A program made the translations under genes and the position numbers. This document shows positions 33,147 through 45,700 of a stretch of DNA of 64,000 nt, in pieces. Each line of letters starts with the position of its first letter. The first letter of the stretch is position 1. The stretch is from Opeltia flavorubescens (lineage: Eukaryota; Ascomycota; Lecanoromycetes; Teloschistales; Teloschistaceae), in the NCBI GenBank assembly GCA_000442125.1, contig KE546966.1, positions 1,345,954-1,409,953 of the forward strand. Direction: 5' to 3'. Below the pieces are notes generated by a model. The model was not told the origin of the DNA and searched no databases. It saw only the letters and a list, made by a program, of their open reading frames with translations.

Positions 33147-35058
33147 CAAAGGAGGAATTACAGGGTAGGCTAGGTTATCGCCAGTCAATGATGTTCAGAA
33201 GTCGCAGGATGGGGACAGAATCAAGCTAGAGCAGCAGCGTCGAGGATCAAAAGTTTGCTGGCGGTGGGCTTGGGGGAAACGGCGGAAGATGAGAGGGTAT
33301 TGGAAAGGCGGGAAACGAAAAAGAGGGTTTCTGAAACTCATCACTAGCTGGTGTTAAGCTGGCTGGCTAAACCGTCATTTGCTTTCCGTGTGGAGCAAAG
33401 GCATGAGCCACTCAAGATGCATGCAGAAACAAGGGAGGGATTGGGGATGCGCTCTGTGACAAAACGGGAGGTTGCCAGACTATTTTAGCGCGCCTTGGCA
33501 ACCGATGTGCCGACTTCTTGTTAGGCCACCTTGGGAGGCTCGACTGCTGACGCATTGCACGCGGTCCTGTCAAGTTTGAATGTCGCTCCTTCTCTCCTAT
33601 CCCACTGCTCGCATATGCCGGCTAATTGGTTCCATTAGGACGGTTTGAGGGAGGGCGAGGTGGGGAGTACAGCGCATGAAGATGACGGCGCAACCGACCT
33701 CCCCCTGTCCGACCGGCGACCACCAGCGAGAATGAACCAGGCTTACTTACACATGTGGTTCCGTGCAACTGTGGTACCTGACCGCTGGATTTGGGCCAGT
33801 GTTCAAGTCGCGCACAGCTAAACCCACGGCTTCGATGGGATGAGATTTGCGCGGATGGCATTATCTGGAATGGGGAAGTCTCCGAGATGTCACGATCATC
33901 CCATCTTACCAATCGCCTGTCGTAGCCGCATGATGTATGCCGGCCCGCACACCACAATCGGTGGAACAAGCAGCCCATCGCAGCCTCGTGAGCTGAAATA
34001 GGTGCCACCGGCTCTCTATAAAGCTACGCGGGACCCCCATCGCTATGCAAGTCAACCCCCGGCAGGCCACAACCCGGACAAGGACCGACCCTATCTCAGT
34101 CCTACTCCTAATAAGTAGGCTTCTAGCTGCCACTTGCTCTAGCCTTCACCGCGACAGATCTTCGGGCGATCAGACGCAATCTACTGCACATCAGCTTCTC
34201 CTACCGTGTAACCTCGCAGTCCTAATTGCTCTGCCTGCTTTCCCATCGGTGAGTTGACATCATGATGGTCATCGTTTGGTGATGGGAAGTCTTATGCGAC
34301 ATATATCGCACAGACCGTGCGATCCGTGCCACGCTTTATTAGGCTTTGGGCTGACGGATAGCATGTTCGTTCTGCTACCACACCATTGATTACGATTTGG
34401 CATTCAGGTGAATCTGATTGAATGTATGTTACTATAGATACTACAGAATCTAAGCCACGTACCATATCATGAATGCTTTACATTTTGGGCAGTGATGGAA
34501 TTTTTTCTACCCTTACTGATGTCTACACAACATGAGGGGAAAATTTAAATACTCCCATATCTCCGCATATCGCTGGCTAATGACATCCACTGTGCTACCA
34601 GCTGTTGGTACAGGGTGTACTGACATGAACGCATATAAGTATCTTGAGCAGTCTAGGAAGAATTGCGACGAAGCAGCATCATCAGTATGATCGGCCATCC
34701 GTAGTAAAGCGGCCAGGACAAAGACTGAATCCGAGCGAAGTGCTGATGGCTTCTTTTCAAAGATAAATTAGTACACCTGAAGTACTATCTGAGCCATATA
34801 TCTGTTGGAACTGAGAACTTGGCTTCTTGATACCGAATCCTTTAGTGCTGTGATGGGATAACGAGGGTCACACCATTTACTATTGCAGGGTACTTTATGA
34901 TCTGCCTTCGTGTTATCTAATCTGTAGATCTGCTCGCTTAAGTAATGACTAACCTGAAGCATACTAGCAGCCCACATAGCACTTGGTAATTAACAAATAT
35001 CTCAGGCGGGATTTCCTATCTCCATTTTGGTCAGGACTCTCATTTGAGCACAAGCACG
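33147..35058. promoter_or_regulatory. 1.9-kb divergent spacer between ssn6 and rpl3
   Basis: The region carries the promoters of a corepressor gene and a ribosomal-protein gene. The first 800 bp are GC-richer with several stop-free minus frames (up to 128 codons) lacking domains; the right half is AT-rich. No RNA gene was recognised. Confidence 0.45.
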
Positions 35059-36444
35059 ATGTCTCACCGAAAATTCGAGGCTCCTCGTCATGGATCACTC
35101 GCTTTCTTGCCCCGGAAGCGAGCCAGCCGTCATCGAGGAAAAGTGTCAGTATTCTTTGCTGTTCCTTGTGGGTGCTTTACGTACTAAGAAGTCCATAGCA
35201 AGAGCTTCCCTAAAGATAATCCAAAGGAGCCGGTTCATCTCACTGCCGCAATGGGATATAAGGCCGGTATGACGACAATTGTCCGCGATCTCGACCGACC
35301 TGGCGCAAAGATGCACAAGAAAGAAGTAGTAGAAGCTGTGACCGTTATTGAAACCCCTCCGGTGAGTAGCAAGCGTCAACTTGAAATTAGAAACCTTCTA
35401 ATTGAGGGCTCAAGATGATCGTTGTTGGTATGGTTGGTTACATCGAGACTCCTCGCGGCTTGCGCTCCCTCACCACTGTCTGGGCCGAGCATCTCAGTGA
35501 TGAAGTTAAGCGTCGATTTTACAAGAATTGGTACAAATCGAAGAAGAAGGCCTTCACGAAATACGCCAAGAAGCATGCCGAGAACTCTGGTCAACCTATC
35601 AACCGTGAACTCGAACGAATCAAGAAATACTGCACGGTCGTCCGAGTCTTGGCACATACTCAGATCCGCAAGACACCACTCAAACAGAAGAAAGCACATC
35701 TTATGGAGGTTCAGATTAACGGCGGCAGCGTCGCGGAGAAGGTTGATTTCGGCAAGGGTCTTTTCGAAAAGCCAGTGGAGATAGGATCAGTATTTGAAAA
35801 GGATGAGATGATTGACTGCATTGCTGTTACGAAGGGCCATGGCTTCCAAGGTGTCACAAGCAGATGGGGTACTAAGAAGCTTCCCCGGAAGACGCACAAA
35901 GGCCTCCGAAAAGTTGCCTGTATTGGAGCATGGCATCCTTCACACGTTCAATGGACTGTCGCTCGTGCTGGTCAGGACGGGTACCATCACCGAACTTCCG
36001 TCAACCATAAAGTCTATCGGATAGGAAGCGGTGCGGCTGAAGATAACGCCTCGACTGAGTTCGATGTCTCCAACAAGACAATTACTCCGTAAATACCTCT
36101 CATTCTTGGGAAGGAATACTTGCTAATATACCTTCAGGCTAGGCGGCTTTGTTCGTTATGGGGAGGTTAAGAATGATTTCGTCATTCTGAAAGGCTCTGT
36201 GCCGGGTGTCAAGAAGAGGATCATGACGCTGCGAAAGTCTATGTTCACCCACACAAGCCGGAAGGCACTCGAGAAGGTCGACCTCAAGTGGATAGACACC
36301 TCGTCAAAATTCGGACACGGTGCTTACCAAACGGCAGCGGAAAAGAGTACGTTCATTTCCAATTTCTCTTAACGGCCACTACTAACTCAGATGATAGAGC
36401 AATATTTGGGCTCTTTAAAGAAGGACTTTGTTGCTGCCGCTTAG
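35059..36444 (+). CDS. rpl3: Ribosomal protein uL3 (L3)
   Basis: Core protein of the large cytosolic subunit, near the peptidyl-transferase centre. Five exons: 35059-35144, 35199-35361, 35415-36088, 36138-36346, 36398-36444 (introns 49-54 nt) give 392 aa, close to the yeast length (387). It starts [13 protein letters not shown], as in eukaryotic L3, has [12 protein letters not shown] in exon 2, the long central loop with [12 protein letters not shown] and the histidine-bearing [24 protein letters not shown] stretch (site of 3-methylhistidine in yeast), and ends [14 protein letters not shown]-like across exon 5. The small first and last exons are needed for a full-length protein. Confidence 0.97.
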
Positions 36445-36893
36445 TGGAGATGTGGTTGGACCTTTGTTGTGTGGAAGCCTTAGACTCAATGGCCAGGTCA
36501 AACAAGTTTCTCTCATGCATTGCATTAACGCCATCGTCGTGATGCCGAATCATACGGGCCACTCTCAGAAAATGTTAGCCTTGTAAAAATGAACCCGACG
36601 ATTGTTGATCACTCTAGCACGACGACGTCATAAGCTTAAATCAGCGCTATCTGCCTAACATAGGTTTGCATCAATCAATGCCGATGCATGTGTTGACAAG
36701 TAGAGCCTCTAAATCCGCGATACAGGCTAATTCACGCTTCACTATTCCATTGTACTCAAGTCATTCATCAACGCGCCAAAATACATGTTGCAGACTCTTG
36801 AAGATTGATACTTATCGGTGGTTGAAGCCAGAGAATCGCGTATTGTGTGGAGGAAGGCTTTCAACTACATCTAGCATACGATCCTTCAGAACA
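36445..36893. other. Spacer / 5' leader of the MSSDDAY protein
   Basis: About 450 bp. The frame of the next gene stays open back to an ATG at 36666, adding 76 residues rich in Arg/Ser/Thr; this may be leader or a weak mitochondrial presequence. Confidence 0.4.
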
Positions 36894-37411
36894 ATGTCTT
36901 CGGACGATGCTTACAGCTCGTTCCTAGATCAAGCAAATCAGGCTACCAGCGCCAGCAACACCACAACGAACAGTAAGACCGCAAGTTCAAAAGCCGTTGA
37001 TACGGAGATCCCTGTAGGATTGCAGAACGTCGATCAGTATTATACTTCCGAAGCAGACGAACCCTTCGAGCCAGTAAGCCTGCGCTGGAATGGAAATAAT
37101 ATGCCGTCTGAAAGTACGTCTGGAGGTCGTTTACGTTCCTGGCATTTACCATCCACTGACGCTTTCTGAGTCTAGATGAATTGGCTGATCTTCTTGGCCA
37201 CGGCTCGGAAGTGTCAAGCATGAGCCCCAAACATTTCGATCCCCGAGGACAATATAAAGATGTGCTGCAGGCGGTTGAGAAGGCTGGGGATGGGACGAGC
37301 AGGATATTTCGCATTGGCCATGGCAAAACAAGGATCGAATATTACGTGATCGGTCTGGACACAGCAAAGGGACGGATTGTGGGATTGAAGGCAAAGGCTA
37401 TTGAAAGTTAG
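36894..37411 (+). CDS. Small conserved fungal protein (MSSDDAY family)
   Basis: Exons 36894-37113 and 37176-37411 (62-nt intron) give 151 aa. It starts with MSSDDAYSSFLDQAN, an opening I know from a widespread uncharacterised Pezizomycotina family. It then carries VDQYYTSEADEPFEPVSL in mid-protein and ends with an alpha/beta stretch (GQYKDVLQAVEKAG...RIEYYVIGLD...GLKAKAIES). No catalytic motif is visible and its function is unknown. The frame is open upstream to 36666. The chosen start matches the family opening, but a longer mitochondrial-type form is possible because the extension ends in RLSTTSSIRSFRT. Confidence 0.75.
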
Positions 37412-38594
37412 GGAGATGCAAGATATTTGGGACAGTGCAATATTGCTACTGCAAAGTGGTATGATGCTATACACGTCATCCGTGGGTACTCTGGTTTCTT
37501 GTCCTAGTCTATATCCTGAATGAGTATTGAATCCCAGTGTCCGGCGCCTCCAGCGATACTGTTGAACTCACTTTGGGAACGCCAGGTAAGATGTTATATG
37601 TTAGCACCAACAAAGATCATCATCGAAGCCGTTGTCCCGCTACTGTCAAGGCGAAGGATGGAAATTCTGCTACTAAAAATGCTGCAAGGTAACTAACGCG
37701 TACGTTGGCGTGGGGATCTTCGCCTGGGGAGAATAGACACCCATTGGAAGGAGGTAGCTGAGTAGCATTGATCGATGTGGCTTGAGTAAGATGTACCTGG
37801 TGCTGCCGAACACTTTCTACGGATGTACCAAAGGAAAGGGAAGGTTCGAGGCAAAGGAGTTGAGCTGGGAGGATTCATTACTATTGTTAGACACGACCAG
37901 TTTATTCGGCCGCCGCGGGTGGCAATAGGGAGATCTGTTTAGTGTGTCTCCAGAACACCGTTAATTCTTCCTCTTTCAGCGCGGCTGCACTTCTCTCAGA
38001 ATACGGTCTCGAGCCGAGGGAGCTAGAACGTACAGCACTAATCCATACAAGCTCCGTACCTGAAAGCCAAGAGATTTCCCACTTGCAGCCCGTCCACTCC
38101 CTTTTTCCAAACATTAGGCCTGTACCATCTTTTCATCACCATCACTCTTATCGCCCCAACCGAGTTCTTTGTAATACCCAGCCCACGGTGACTTCTGACG
38201 TTCCATTTCGCTCGTCAAGCCGTTCGTTGTCAACCGCCCATTGTTCGAACTTTCAACTGTCTGGTCCGGCCGGCAGAAGCTACCCACTTCGTTCCTTAAT
38301 CAACACCAAAGTCCTTCCGGATCTCACGTTTCCCTACTCAACCTTCATCATATGTACCAGTCAGCGCATCGGATATATCTCGTGATATCCAATTTCTGCT
38401 TATTCTATTATTTGTAAGGAAATCCGTGGAAAACGTCCGTCAGGAGATTTGGCTGGTCCCAAGCTCGTCACGGCCTGCCGGAAATCCCCACAAAAAACCT
38501 TGAACCTGTGTGATCGACCTAGTCTGTTCTCAAGCATCATACCGACTCTAAGTGACCCTGTCCAAGTGGACAGAGAGCTCACATTCGCTCGATA
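37412..38594. other. 1.2-kb spacer upstream of kre6
   Basis: Contains the terminator of the small gene and the kre6 promoter and leader. A 147-codon plus-strand frame (37942-38385) is Ser/His/Pro-rich, with no domain and no join to kre6, so it is not called. Confidence 0.45.
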
Positions 38595-40803
38595 ATGTCA
38601 AATCAGAATCACCCTCCACCGTCACGCGATGCACCACACGTCAGACTGAATTCGGGCCAAGAGAATATACTTTTGGATTCTGCATCGAACAATCGTCCAT
38701 TAGGTCCATCAAGGCCACCTTCCTCTCGCTCATTGGTTCCTCAACGACCTCCGACTGCTCCTTCTCTGCGTAATCATCCTTCAGCGAACCGCTTATACAG
38801 TAATGGACCGCAAGAATCTGCCGAAACGCTCCTCATACCGCCATCAAGGATTAGAACACACCGATTTCGAGATGAGGACTCGGTACCGGGCACTCCTGTA
38901 GAGTCGCAATCAAGGAGAACGAGTTGGAGTTCGGATGGCAGAGAAAGTAGAGTCTACGGATCAAATCCCTTCGACGATTCTAGAGCACCGTCACGGGCGG
39001 GAAGTGACGACGATAATGTCAATACACAAACTGTTTCGGAGAAGTACAATATCTTGCCATCCGCAGGCCTACTGTTATTCCCGGAAGATGTTGAGAAAGA
39101 CGACTGGCTGCATAATCCAGATCCAAATGAGAAAGAGAAAAGGGAGTGCGATATTTTCACCAAACGAGGATTTGTCAATGTGGGCGGGCTTGCCTTAATC
39201 ACAGTGGGGATACTGGCTCTCTTCATCGGATATCCAATATTGTACAGTTCATCTATTAGACGGCCTCGCGTTGCTTACTGACTTAATCGTAGGACTTTCG
39301 TACAACGCTACGCACCTCCGGAAGATCCGTGCAAAGCGAATCCTGACTGCATAGATATCGGCGAAAAGATACCATTGCTAAAGAACATTCGAACGGGATT
39401 GATAGATAAAGATACGCCAAAATCAGCGATGACCAAGAAAGCGGCAGATGGCAAGATCCTAAAGCTTATGGTAAAATGTATTTTCGTAGGCCCATGACCT
39501 GATCTGACAGCGAATCTAGTTCTCTGACGAGTTTAATACCGACGATCGAACTTTCTATCCTGGCGACGATCCCTATTTCACGGCAGTTGATCTATGGTAC
39601 GGTGTCACGCAGGATCTGGAGGTACGTACTACGAACTGCGTCAGGATGCTAGAACTAATCACAAGGCCAATAGTGGTATGATCCAGACGCCGTTACCACC
39701 CATAATGGTGTACTTGAGCTCCGGTTTGACGAATTCAACAATCATGGACTCAATTATCGTTCAGGAATGCTGCAGTCTTGGAATCAACTATGTTTCACAG
39801 GTGGTCTCCTTGAAGCTTCTCTATCACTCCCTGGAAATGGTGAGACCGTTGGCTTTTGGCCTGGGTTCTGGGCTATGGGAAATTTGGGAAGACCAGGCTA
39901 CGCAGGTACAACAGACGGCATGTGGCCGTACAGCTATAATGACGATAAATGTGACGCCGGGATTACTGCGAATCAAAGTCAAACGGACGGACTGAGCTAC
40001 CTACCTGGAATGCGGTTACCTTCGTGCACTTGTGGTGGTGAAGATCATCCATCACCCGGTAAATCTCGATCGGCTCCAGAAATTGATGTCATCGAGGCCA
40101 GTGTCGCTACACTTGGTCCTCCGGGTTCCACACAAATGAATGGCGTTGTCTCCCAGAGTTGTCAGATTGCACCATTTGATATATGGTACCAACCAAACAC
40201 AGGTATTTCCCAATTTCAGTAGGATCATATGAGTAAGTGATTAATTAGCTGGCAGACTTTATGGAGGTATACGATCCAACCGTGACCGCCTTGAATACTT
40301 ATCAGGGTGGCGTTTTCCAGCAAGCTCTCTCTGGTTTGACCAATGTCAATAACGCCTGGTACGACGGGAAAGGGTATCAGAAATACAATTTCTATTACAC
40401 GCCTGGAAAGACCGGCGAGATCGTTTGGTCTATCGCAGACAAGCCAAATTGGAAGCTCGACGCTCGTGCGCTTGGTCCCAACGGCAATGTAGGACAGAGG
40501 ACCATTCCCCAAGAGCCAATGTCCATCATCATGAATTTTGGAATGGCCGCAGGGTTCTCAGCTCTGAACCTTACTGGTCTAACGCCATTAATGCCGGCAA
40601 CGATGCGATTTGACTACATTCGGATCTACCAGGACCCCGACTCGAAGAGTGTCACATGCGATCCTCCGGGATATCCAACAACCGAATACATCGCAAGCCA
40701 TCCTAAAGCGTACGCAAATCCAAACGTCACCCATTGGGAATCAGGTACTGGAGCCGCGGGTTACAAATGGCCTAAGAATTCTTTCGTGCATGGCTGCAAA
40801 TGA
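38595..40803 (+). CDS. kre6: Beta-glucan synthesis protein Kre6/Skn1
   Basis: A type II membrane glycoprotein of the ER/Golgi/plasma membrane needed for beta-1,6-glucan in the cell wall. Exons 38595-39241, 39293-39470, 39520-39621, 39674-40202, 40256-40803 (introns 49-53 nt) give 667 aa. Residues 1-185 are a Ser/Pro/Arg-rich cytosolic tail. One transmembrane span sits at about 192-215. The lumenal part is the SKN1 domain related to GH16 glucanases, with [47 protein letters not shown], and the GH16-type acid cluster [10 protein letters not shown]. It ends with [10 protein letters not shown] and a Cys-bearing tail. Length and order match the family. Confidence 0.95.
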
Positions 40804-41559
40804 ATACATTAGACACTCAATAACCTCCGATACTACGCCTCTATGACACTCTTCTTTTGATGCCTTCAACTTTTCCGTTTTGGTGGACTCCCCGGCCTTG
40901 CCGAGACATTGACCGACATACAAAACATATCGTTTGTGAAACGAAAGTCCCACGACTCAGTAATTTAATTCACCTTTGCCTTGACGGCGACGTTCCGCTT
41001 TCCACATCCCCAGAGTGGAGATGTATATTACCTATTCCCTGAAAAGCATCAGCATTGACGTCGGCGCATACGATGCACCTAGAGAGAGCGTGTGGCCACC
41101 AGCTGCTTTCCTGACTGACTCATAGTGTTCGGTTCAGACCGTGGCCCGCCTAACCTAGACATGGATAAATAGACGGATATGGAGCATGAAATCTGGCGTT
41201 GTGGATGCTCTGGCTTTTGGCAGGATCTTTCTCTTATCCCTTCCGGGGAACGAGGTTCAATATTTCGTGTATCACATAGCTTGAGCGTAGCAACGCCATA
41301 ACTTCATATTCTTACTTTTTCGTCTTTTGAAGTATTTACAGACGTGGATTTGAGATTCTTAAGATTCAATAAATTTTCTTGAACAACAACCACCATATTG
41401 GGTATCTTTATCCTCCACGCAATAACCTCAAACGCCGCCGCAACAGTATCACATGGTTCTTACACCGTCTAGTCATTATTTTCATCCCTGATGACTTAGA
41501 GAAATAAATTGTCCCTCCCTCAGCAAATATATGCACCCTTCACACCCGACCAATACCAA
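40804..41559. other. Convergent 3' spacer
   Basis: About 755 bp between the kre6 stop and the dsc3 stop. AT-rich; no coding or RNA signal seen. Confidence 0.5.
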
Positions 41560-42474
41560 TCACCCCCCACCGATCCTCATAACCCCAAAAGCCAGATTGA
41601 CCAATACCCCCGTCATAACGGCCACCTGCCTCCGCTTGCTCCACACCCCTTCCTCTCTCATCAACCACACCGCTGCTCCCACAGGCCAGAAGAACCCCAT
41701 CAGATTCCCCCACAGCATATCCTCCAACGCTCCTCTCCCGTCATCATCATTATCTTCTTCTTCCATGCCTCTTTCTCCATTGTTATTATTACTACCACTG
41801 GAAGAAGGGGAAGAGGAGGAATCAAGCCAACGATCCTCGAGTCTTCGCATGGCTGTTGGCGAGGGCATCGTATCGGGGGTGTGGGAATGGGCGGTTATGG
41901 CGAGGAATTGGGAGCGGAGAGAGGCGATTTCGCTAGGTTGGAGGCCGGCGGAGAGGAGGCGGTCGAAACCTTGGGGTTCTTCTTGGGGTGGGATATCCCC
42001 GTGGGGACGTCTTTGTTGTTGATCATCTTCATCATGAGCTGGTGCTGAGCGTTGTGAGGGCGTATCTGCTGGGGATGAGGAAGGGAGTATTTTGGAGGAA
42101 GCTTCGGCGGCTAGGGCGGAGGGCGAGAGTGTTTGGGTCGTAGAGACGGAGCAGTGGATATAGATTGGCTGGGATTGGACAGAGGGCTCGGGTTCTTTGC
42201 CCTTTATGGAGGGTGGTGGTGGTGGTTTGGAGGAGAGACGGAGGGAGATCGATAGGGGTGCTGATGGAGAGAGAAGAGCGCCAGAGGCGATTAGACGGAT
42301 GGGGCATGAGCGATAGGATTCGGGGAGATGTGGACGGATGTGGTGATGAAGAAGATTGAGGGCGGTAGTTGTCGTGGGGGAAGGGACTGTGAAGGCAAGG
42401 TCGGGTACAGGAAGGGCGAAGCGGACTATTAGAGAGATCGGAGCTTGATGAAATGATGAGGAAGAAGAGGCCAT
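41560..42474 (-). CDS. dsc3: Dsc E3 ubiquitin ligase subunit 3
   Basis: Part of the Golgi Dsc ubiquitin-ligase complex that in fungi activates SREBP and disposes of orphan membrane proteins. A single exon of 304 aa from the ATG at 42474. The N-terminal ubiquitin-like domain (DUF2407; about 10-120) includes the SLIVRFALPVPDL strand and RLIASGALLS. The DUF2407_C part contains the diagnostic GFDRLLSAGLQPSEIASLRSQF segment (about 195-215). Two C-terminal hydrophobic spans follow (about 255-300), separated by a short basic loop (SKRRQ). Low-complexity Ser and Asn runs lie between domains. The frame extends a few codons upstream only through a non-ATG. Confidence 0.92.
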   Translation of the reverse strand: MASSSSSFHQAPISLIVRFALPVPDLAFTVPSPTTTTALNLLHHHIRPHLPESYRSCPIRLIASGALLSPSAPLSISLRLSSKPPPPPSIKGKEPEPSVQSQPIYIHCSVSTTQTLSPSALAAEASSKILPSSSPADTPSQRSAPAHDEDDQQQRRPHGDIPPQEEPQGFDRLLSAGLQPSEIASLRSQFLAITAHSHTPDTMPSPTAMRRLEDRWLDSSSSPSSSGSNNNNGERGMEEEDNDDDGRGALEDMLWGNLMGFFWPVGAAVWLMREEGVWSKRRQVAVMTGVLVNLAFGVMRIGGG

Positions 42475-42758
42475 TTTTGTCACGGGTTATGTTTGTTCGA
42501 ATGATTCCTAAATGGGAAATCGAGGTTATTCCATCCATGTCTTGGCAGTCGAACGCGAAAAGTTCCCGTTCTCAGCAGCTTCTGCGGTTGCACTTTCTTG
42601 TTTGAACTTATATGAAATTAATATTCATCTCAATCGAGTTTCGTCACTGTCTAGATACTGTGATCTACAATATCAAATATGATTCTGTGTTACGCGAAAG
42701 ATATTTACGGCCACACTCTAAAAGGAATTTGCACGCTCTTTGGGGGTATCTCGAGATC

Positions 42759-45700
42759 TTACACGCCGACAGCAACTTTCTTCTGCTTCGACGCCATGAA
42801 ACTTTTCAAAGATGATACACCGCCGTCGCCAGCCTTTCTCTTATGATTCGGAAATTGCATGCCTTCTGGAAAGATAAGGTCCTTATCTGAATCGTGTGAG
42901 CCACTAAATCCTGCACTCACCCGCCCAAACAAAGTTTGAGGATTCTGTAGCGGTGCCATTTGATTTTCTATATTCTTCATCTCTTCCGGTAGCAGAGGAA
43001 TGAAATCAGCATCTTGTATCACTTGCTCCATAATGTCATCGTCCAGAAGGCTTTTCTCTGCCTTGTGATGCTCTTGGGCGCTCATGTTCTTTCTTCTCCT
43101 TAGCATCTGATCCTCAAGTGTGTCCTTCAGTACGAGAGTTTCCACGAATACTGGTCGCTTTTGACCGATACGGTGAGCACGCTTGATCGCTTGCGCTTCC
43201 ACTGTCGGTTGCCATACTGGGTTGACGAAAAACACCCGCGAGGCAGCAGCAATGTGCAGGCCGTGAGCAGCTTGGTGGACATCCATAAGAAGGATTCGAA
43301 ACGTTTCGGTGGTGTTGAAGGTTGTAATATATGCGCTTTTACGAAGCGCAGAGAGAGAGCCGGTGTATATGAGGAATTGGATACCCAAAAGTTCGAGGGT
43401 TTGAGCAATGTAGAAGGCTATATTATCGCCTTCGTAGAAAACGAGTATCTTTTCGGACTCGTGAAGGACAGTGATGCGGTCCAGGAGATAGCTCAATTTA
43501 GCGGATGCGGTACCACTGAGGCGGGTTTTGGAGAGAACAGAGCCTGATTCGAAAGGTTCTACAACTTGCTTTCTGGAAGATGACTTCAGCGCAGACTTAA
43601 GAGGTTGCGGTTGAATGCTTGAAAAGGGCCGTTGGTCGTCGGTCCTGGGCTCACAAATCTCCTGGTTTGACGTTCTCCGACGGCTACTACTCGCCTTCAC
43701 TCGCGATATTGTGCGCTTTCCCATCGTGGGAGGCTTCTGTATCGAGGTGGACACAATAGCATTTCCACGCTTCTGAGGGCTGCTCTGTGGCGAGACTTTA
43801 TCATTCTTATCTTCAGTCGTTTTGGCTGGCTTGGTTTGCACACTTTGCCAAAGCTTGTCCATGGTGGTTTTACCAAGTACACCGAGTCCACTGGCTGGAT
43901 CAGAAGCGTACAGATGAGAATCTACGAAATTCTGTGCCTTGGACATCTGAGGCGCTCCTGTAATCATGAGCTTACCAGGGGTATCTTTTGTGAGCGACCA
44001 AGCTTCCCGTGCGTCTTTGGGGAAGTCATCGATGTATAACCCCAGCTCATGAGCTGTCGAAAATGCCCTCCAAGACGGACAAGCAAGAACAGTCTCACCA
44101 ATATGAATCGCTCGTCGAAGGTAGCCCAAGTCGCCGTCTCGAAGATTACCCAGGCCTTCTTTTACTGGCCCGGATGTGGATTTGTCTTCCAAGTATTTGC
44201 GACTTACCTCGATCGATTTCGAGACCTCTTCTTCGGTAAATGCAGTCCAGTAGAAGCCTGAGTACCTTAAGTTGGTGATGAGCTGGTTCAGCGAGGCTCT
44301 GTTCTTCGGATGAAACATGTAGTCTTGGTCAGCTCGTTCCGACGTCACTGCATTGACGGCAAGATTCATTATGAAGAGATTAAGACTTAGTTTGTCATGC
44401 CATCTCGGTTCCAGATAGACCGTACGATTATGTAGTGGTGGAAGCTTGATATCCTTCTCAACATCTTCAATTCGGTGGCGAATCACTAGAGTCTCAAGCA
44501 CTTTTCGTAATGAATGTGGCTTCCTTTGACCGTGCTCATTTGGTAAGATGTATTGCCTCCAAGAAGCCACATCATTTCCTTCTTTGCCATTCGCCCATGG
44601 TCGGAGGTCGAGAAAATCGACCACAATGCTTCCTAGCTTCTCGAGATCTTTGCGTTCTTGAAGCAAAGCAGATTTTCGCACGCCTGGCTCTAGGCACAAA
44701 TCGGCACCGCGATTTCTTCTGCTTTCAAGGATCTCCCTGACCAACAGACTATCTCGGTCACCCACTCCGCTCAAAGATTCTAGTGTTGCAGTGCTAGCCT
44801 CAACACCGAGAAGTCCAGAAGAAGGAGTACCGCTGACGATCCACCTCCTGTCAACATGAAGGCTTTGTAATGCAAATACAGCATTGGATTTTCGACTAAA
44901 GCTCGAAAAGTCGTGTCCCTCATCAACAATAATGCGAAAAAAATGCAAGTTTGCTAGTGGAGATGAATAAGGAACATTGCTGTGAGCTGAGCACCTGCAG
45001 CACACGGTATCCGTGCAAGAACAGCGGTTCTTGAGACATGATGTCAACGACATTTCTTCCTCGAGTCGTGCCTTGGTCAAAAGAATTATATCGTAGGACT
45101 GCAGCTCTCTGGCGAGAGGCATCGAGACGTCGTTGCTATCAACGTACAAGACATCCAGAACGCCATCTTCAATATGTGTAGCAATCTCATTCCTCCAGTG
45201 GCTAAAGAGATTCAAGGGGACGACCACCAGAGTGGTCGCGCAAAGTCCGATGATTTGGCCAGGCCGCTCAGTGGTTGGACGACGGCTTCTTCTCGCCTCG
45301 GGCGGGGGAATAGTATACGATGGTACATTCCGTTCCAAGACGCGCCGACAATTATCGAAGTTGTCACCTTGGGAGGACATCCGCTGAAAATGAGTTCGCC
45401 AGGGGATCCGTTCCTGGTTTGCAGCTGCCGCAGCCATATCCAACAGAGAGCCCACTCGTAACCTAAGTGGACGCTGTTCGAGTGAATATTGAGGAGGTAT
45501 CTGTGGCCAATGTCCCTTTGTTGCGAGTATCGCAGCTAAGCATATCAGGGTTTTACCCAGACCCATGGTCTCGGCAAGGATACCACCTTTAGCTTCTTCA
45601 TAGTATTTAGGATACCGAGATACGGCACCAGTCGTACGATCATAGAATTGAATACCGCCAGTTGGACAATTGATTTCTTCAAGACGAGGATCCAGTGCTC

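Noticed and set aside
33622-34133. Overlapping minus-strand frames upstream of ssn6
   Set aside because: GC-richer sequence makes stop-free frames likely; no domain and no conserved start context.
37942-38385. 147-codon plus-strand frame upstream of kre6
   Set aside because: Low-complexity Ser/His/Pro composition, no domain, and it does not splice into kre6 in frame; more likely leader sequence.
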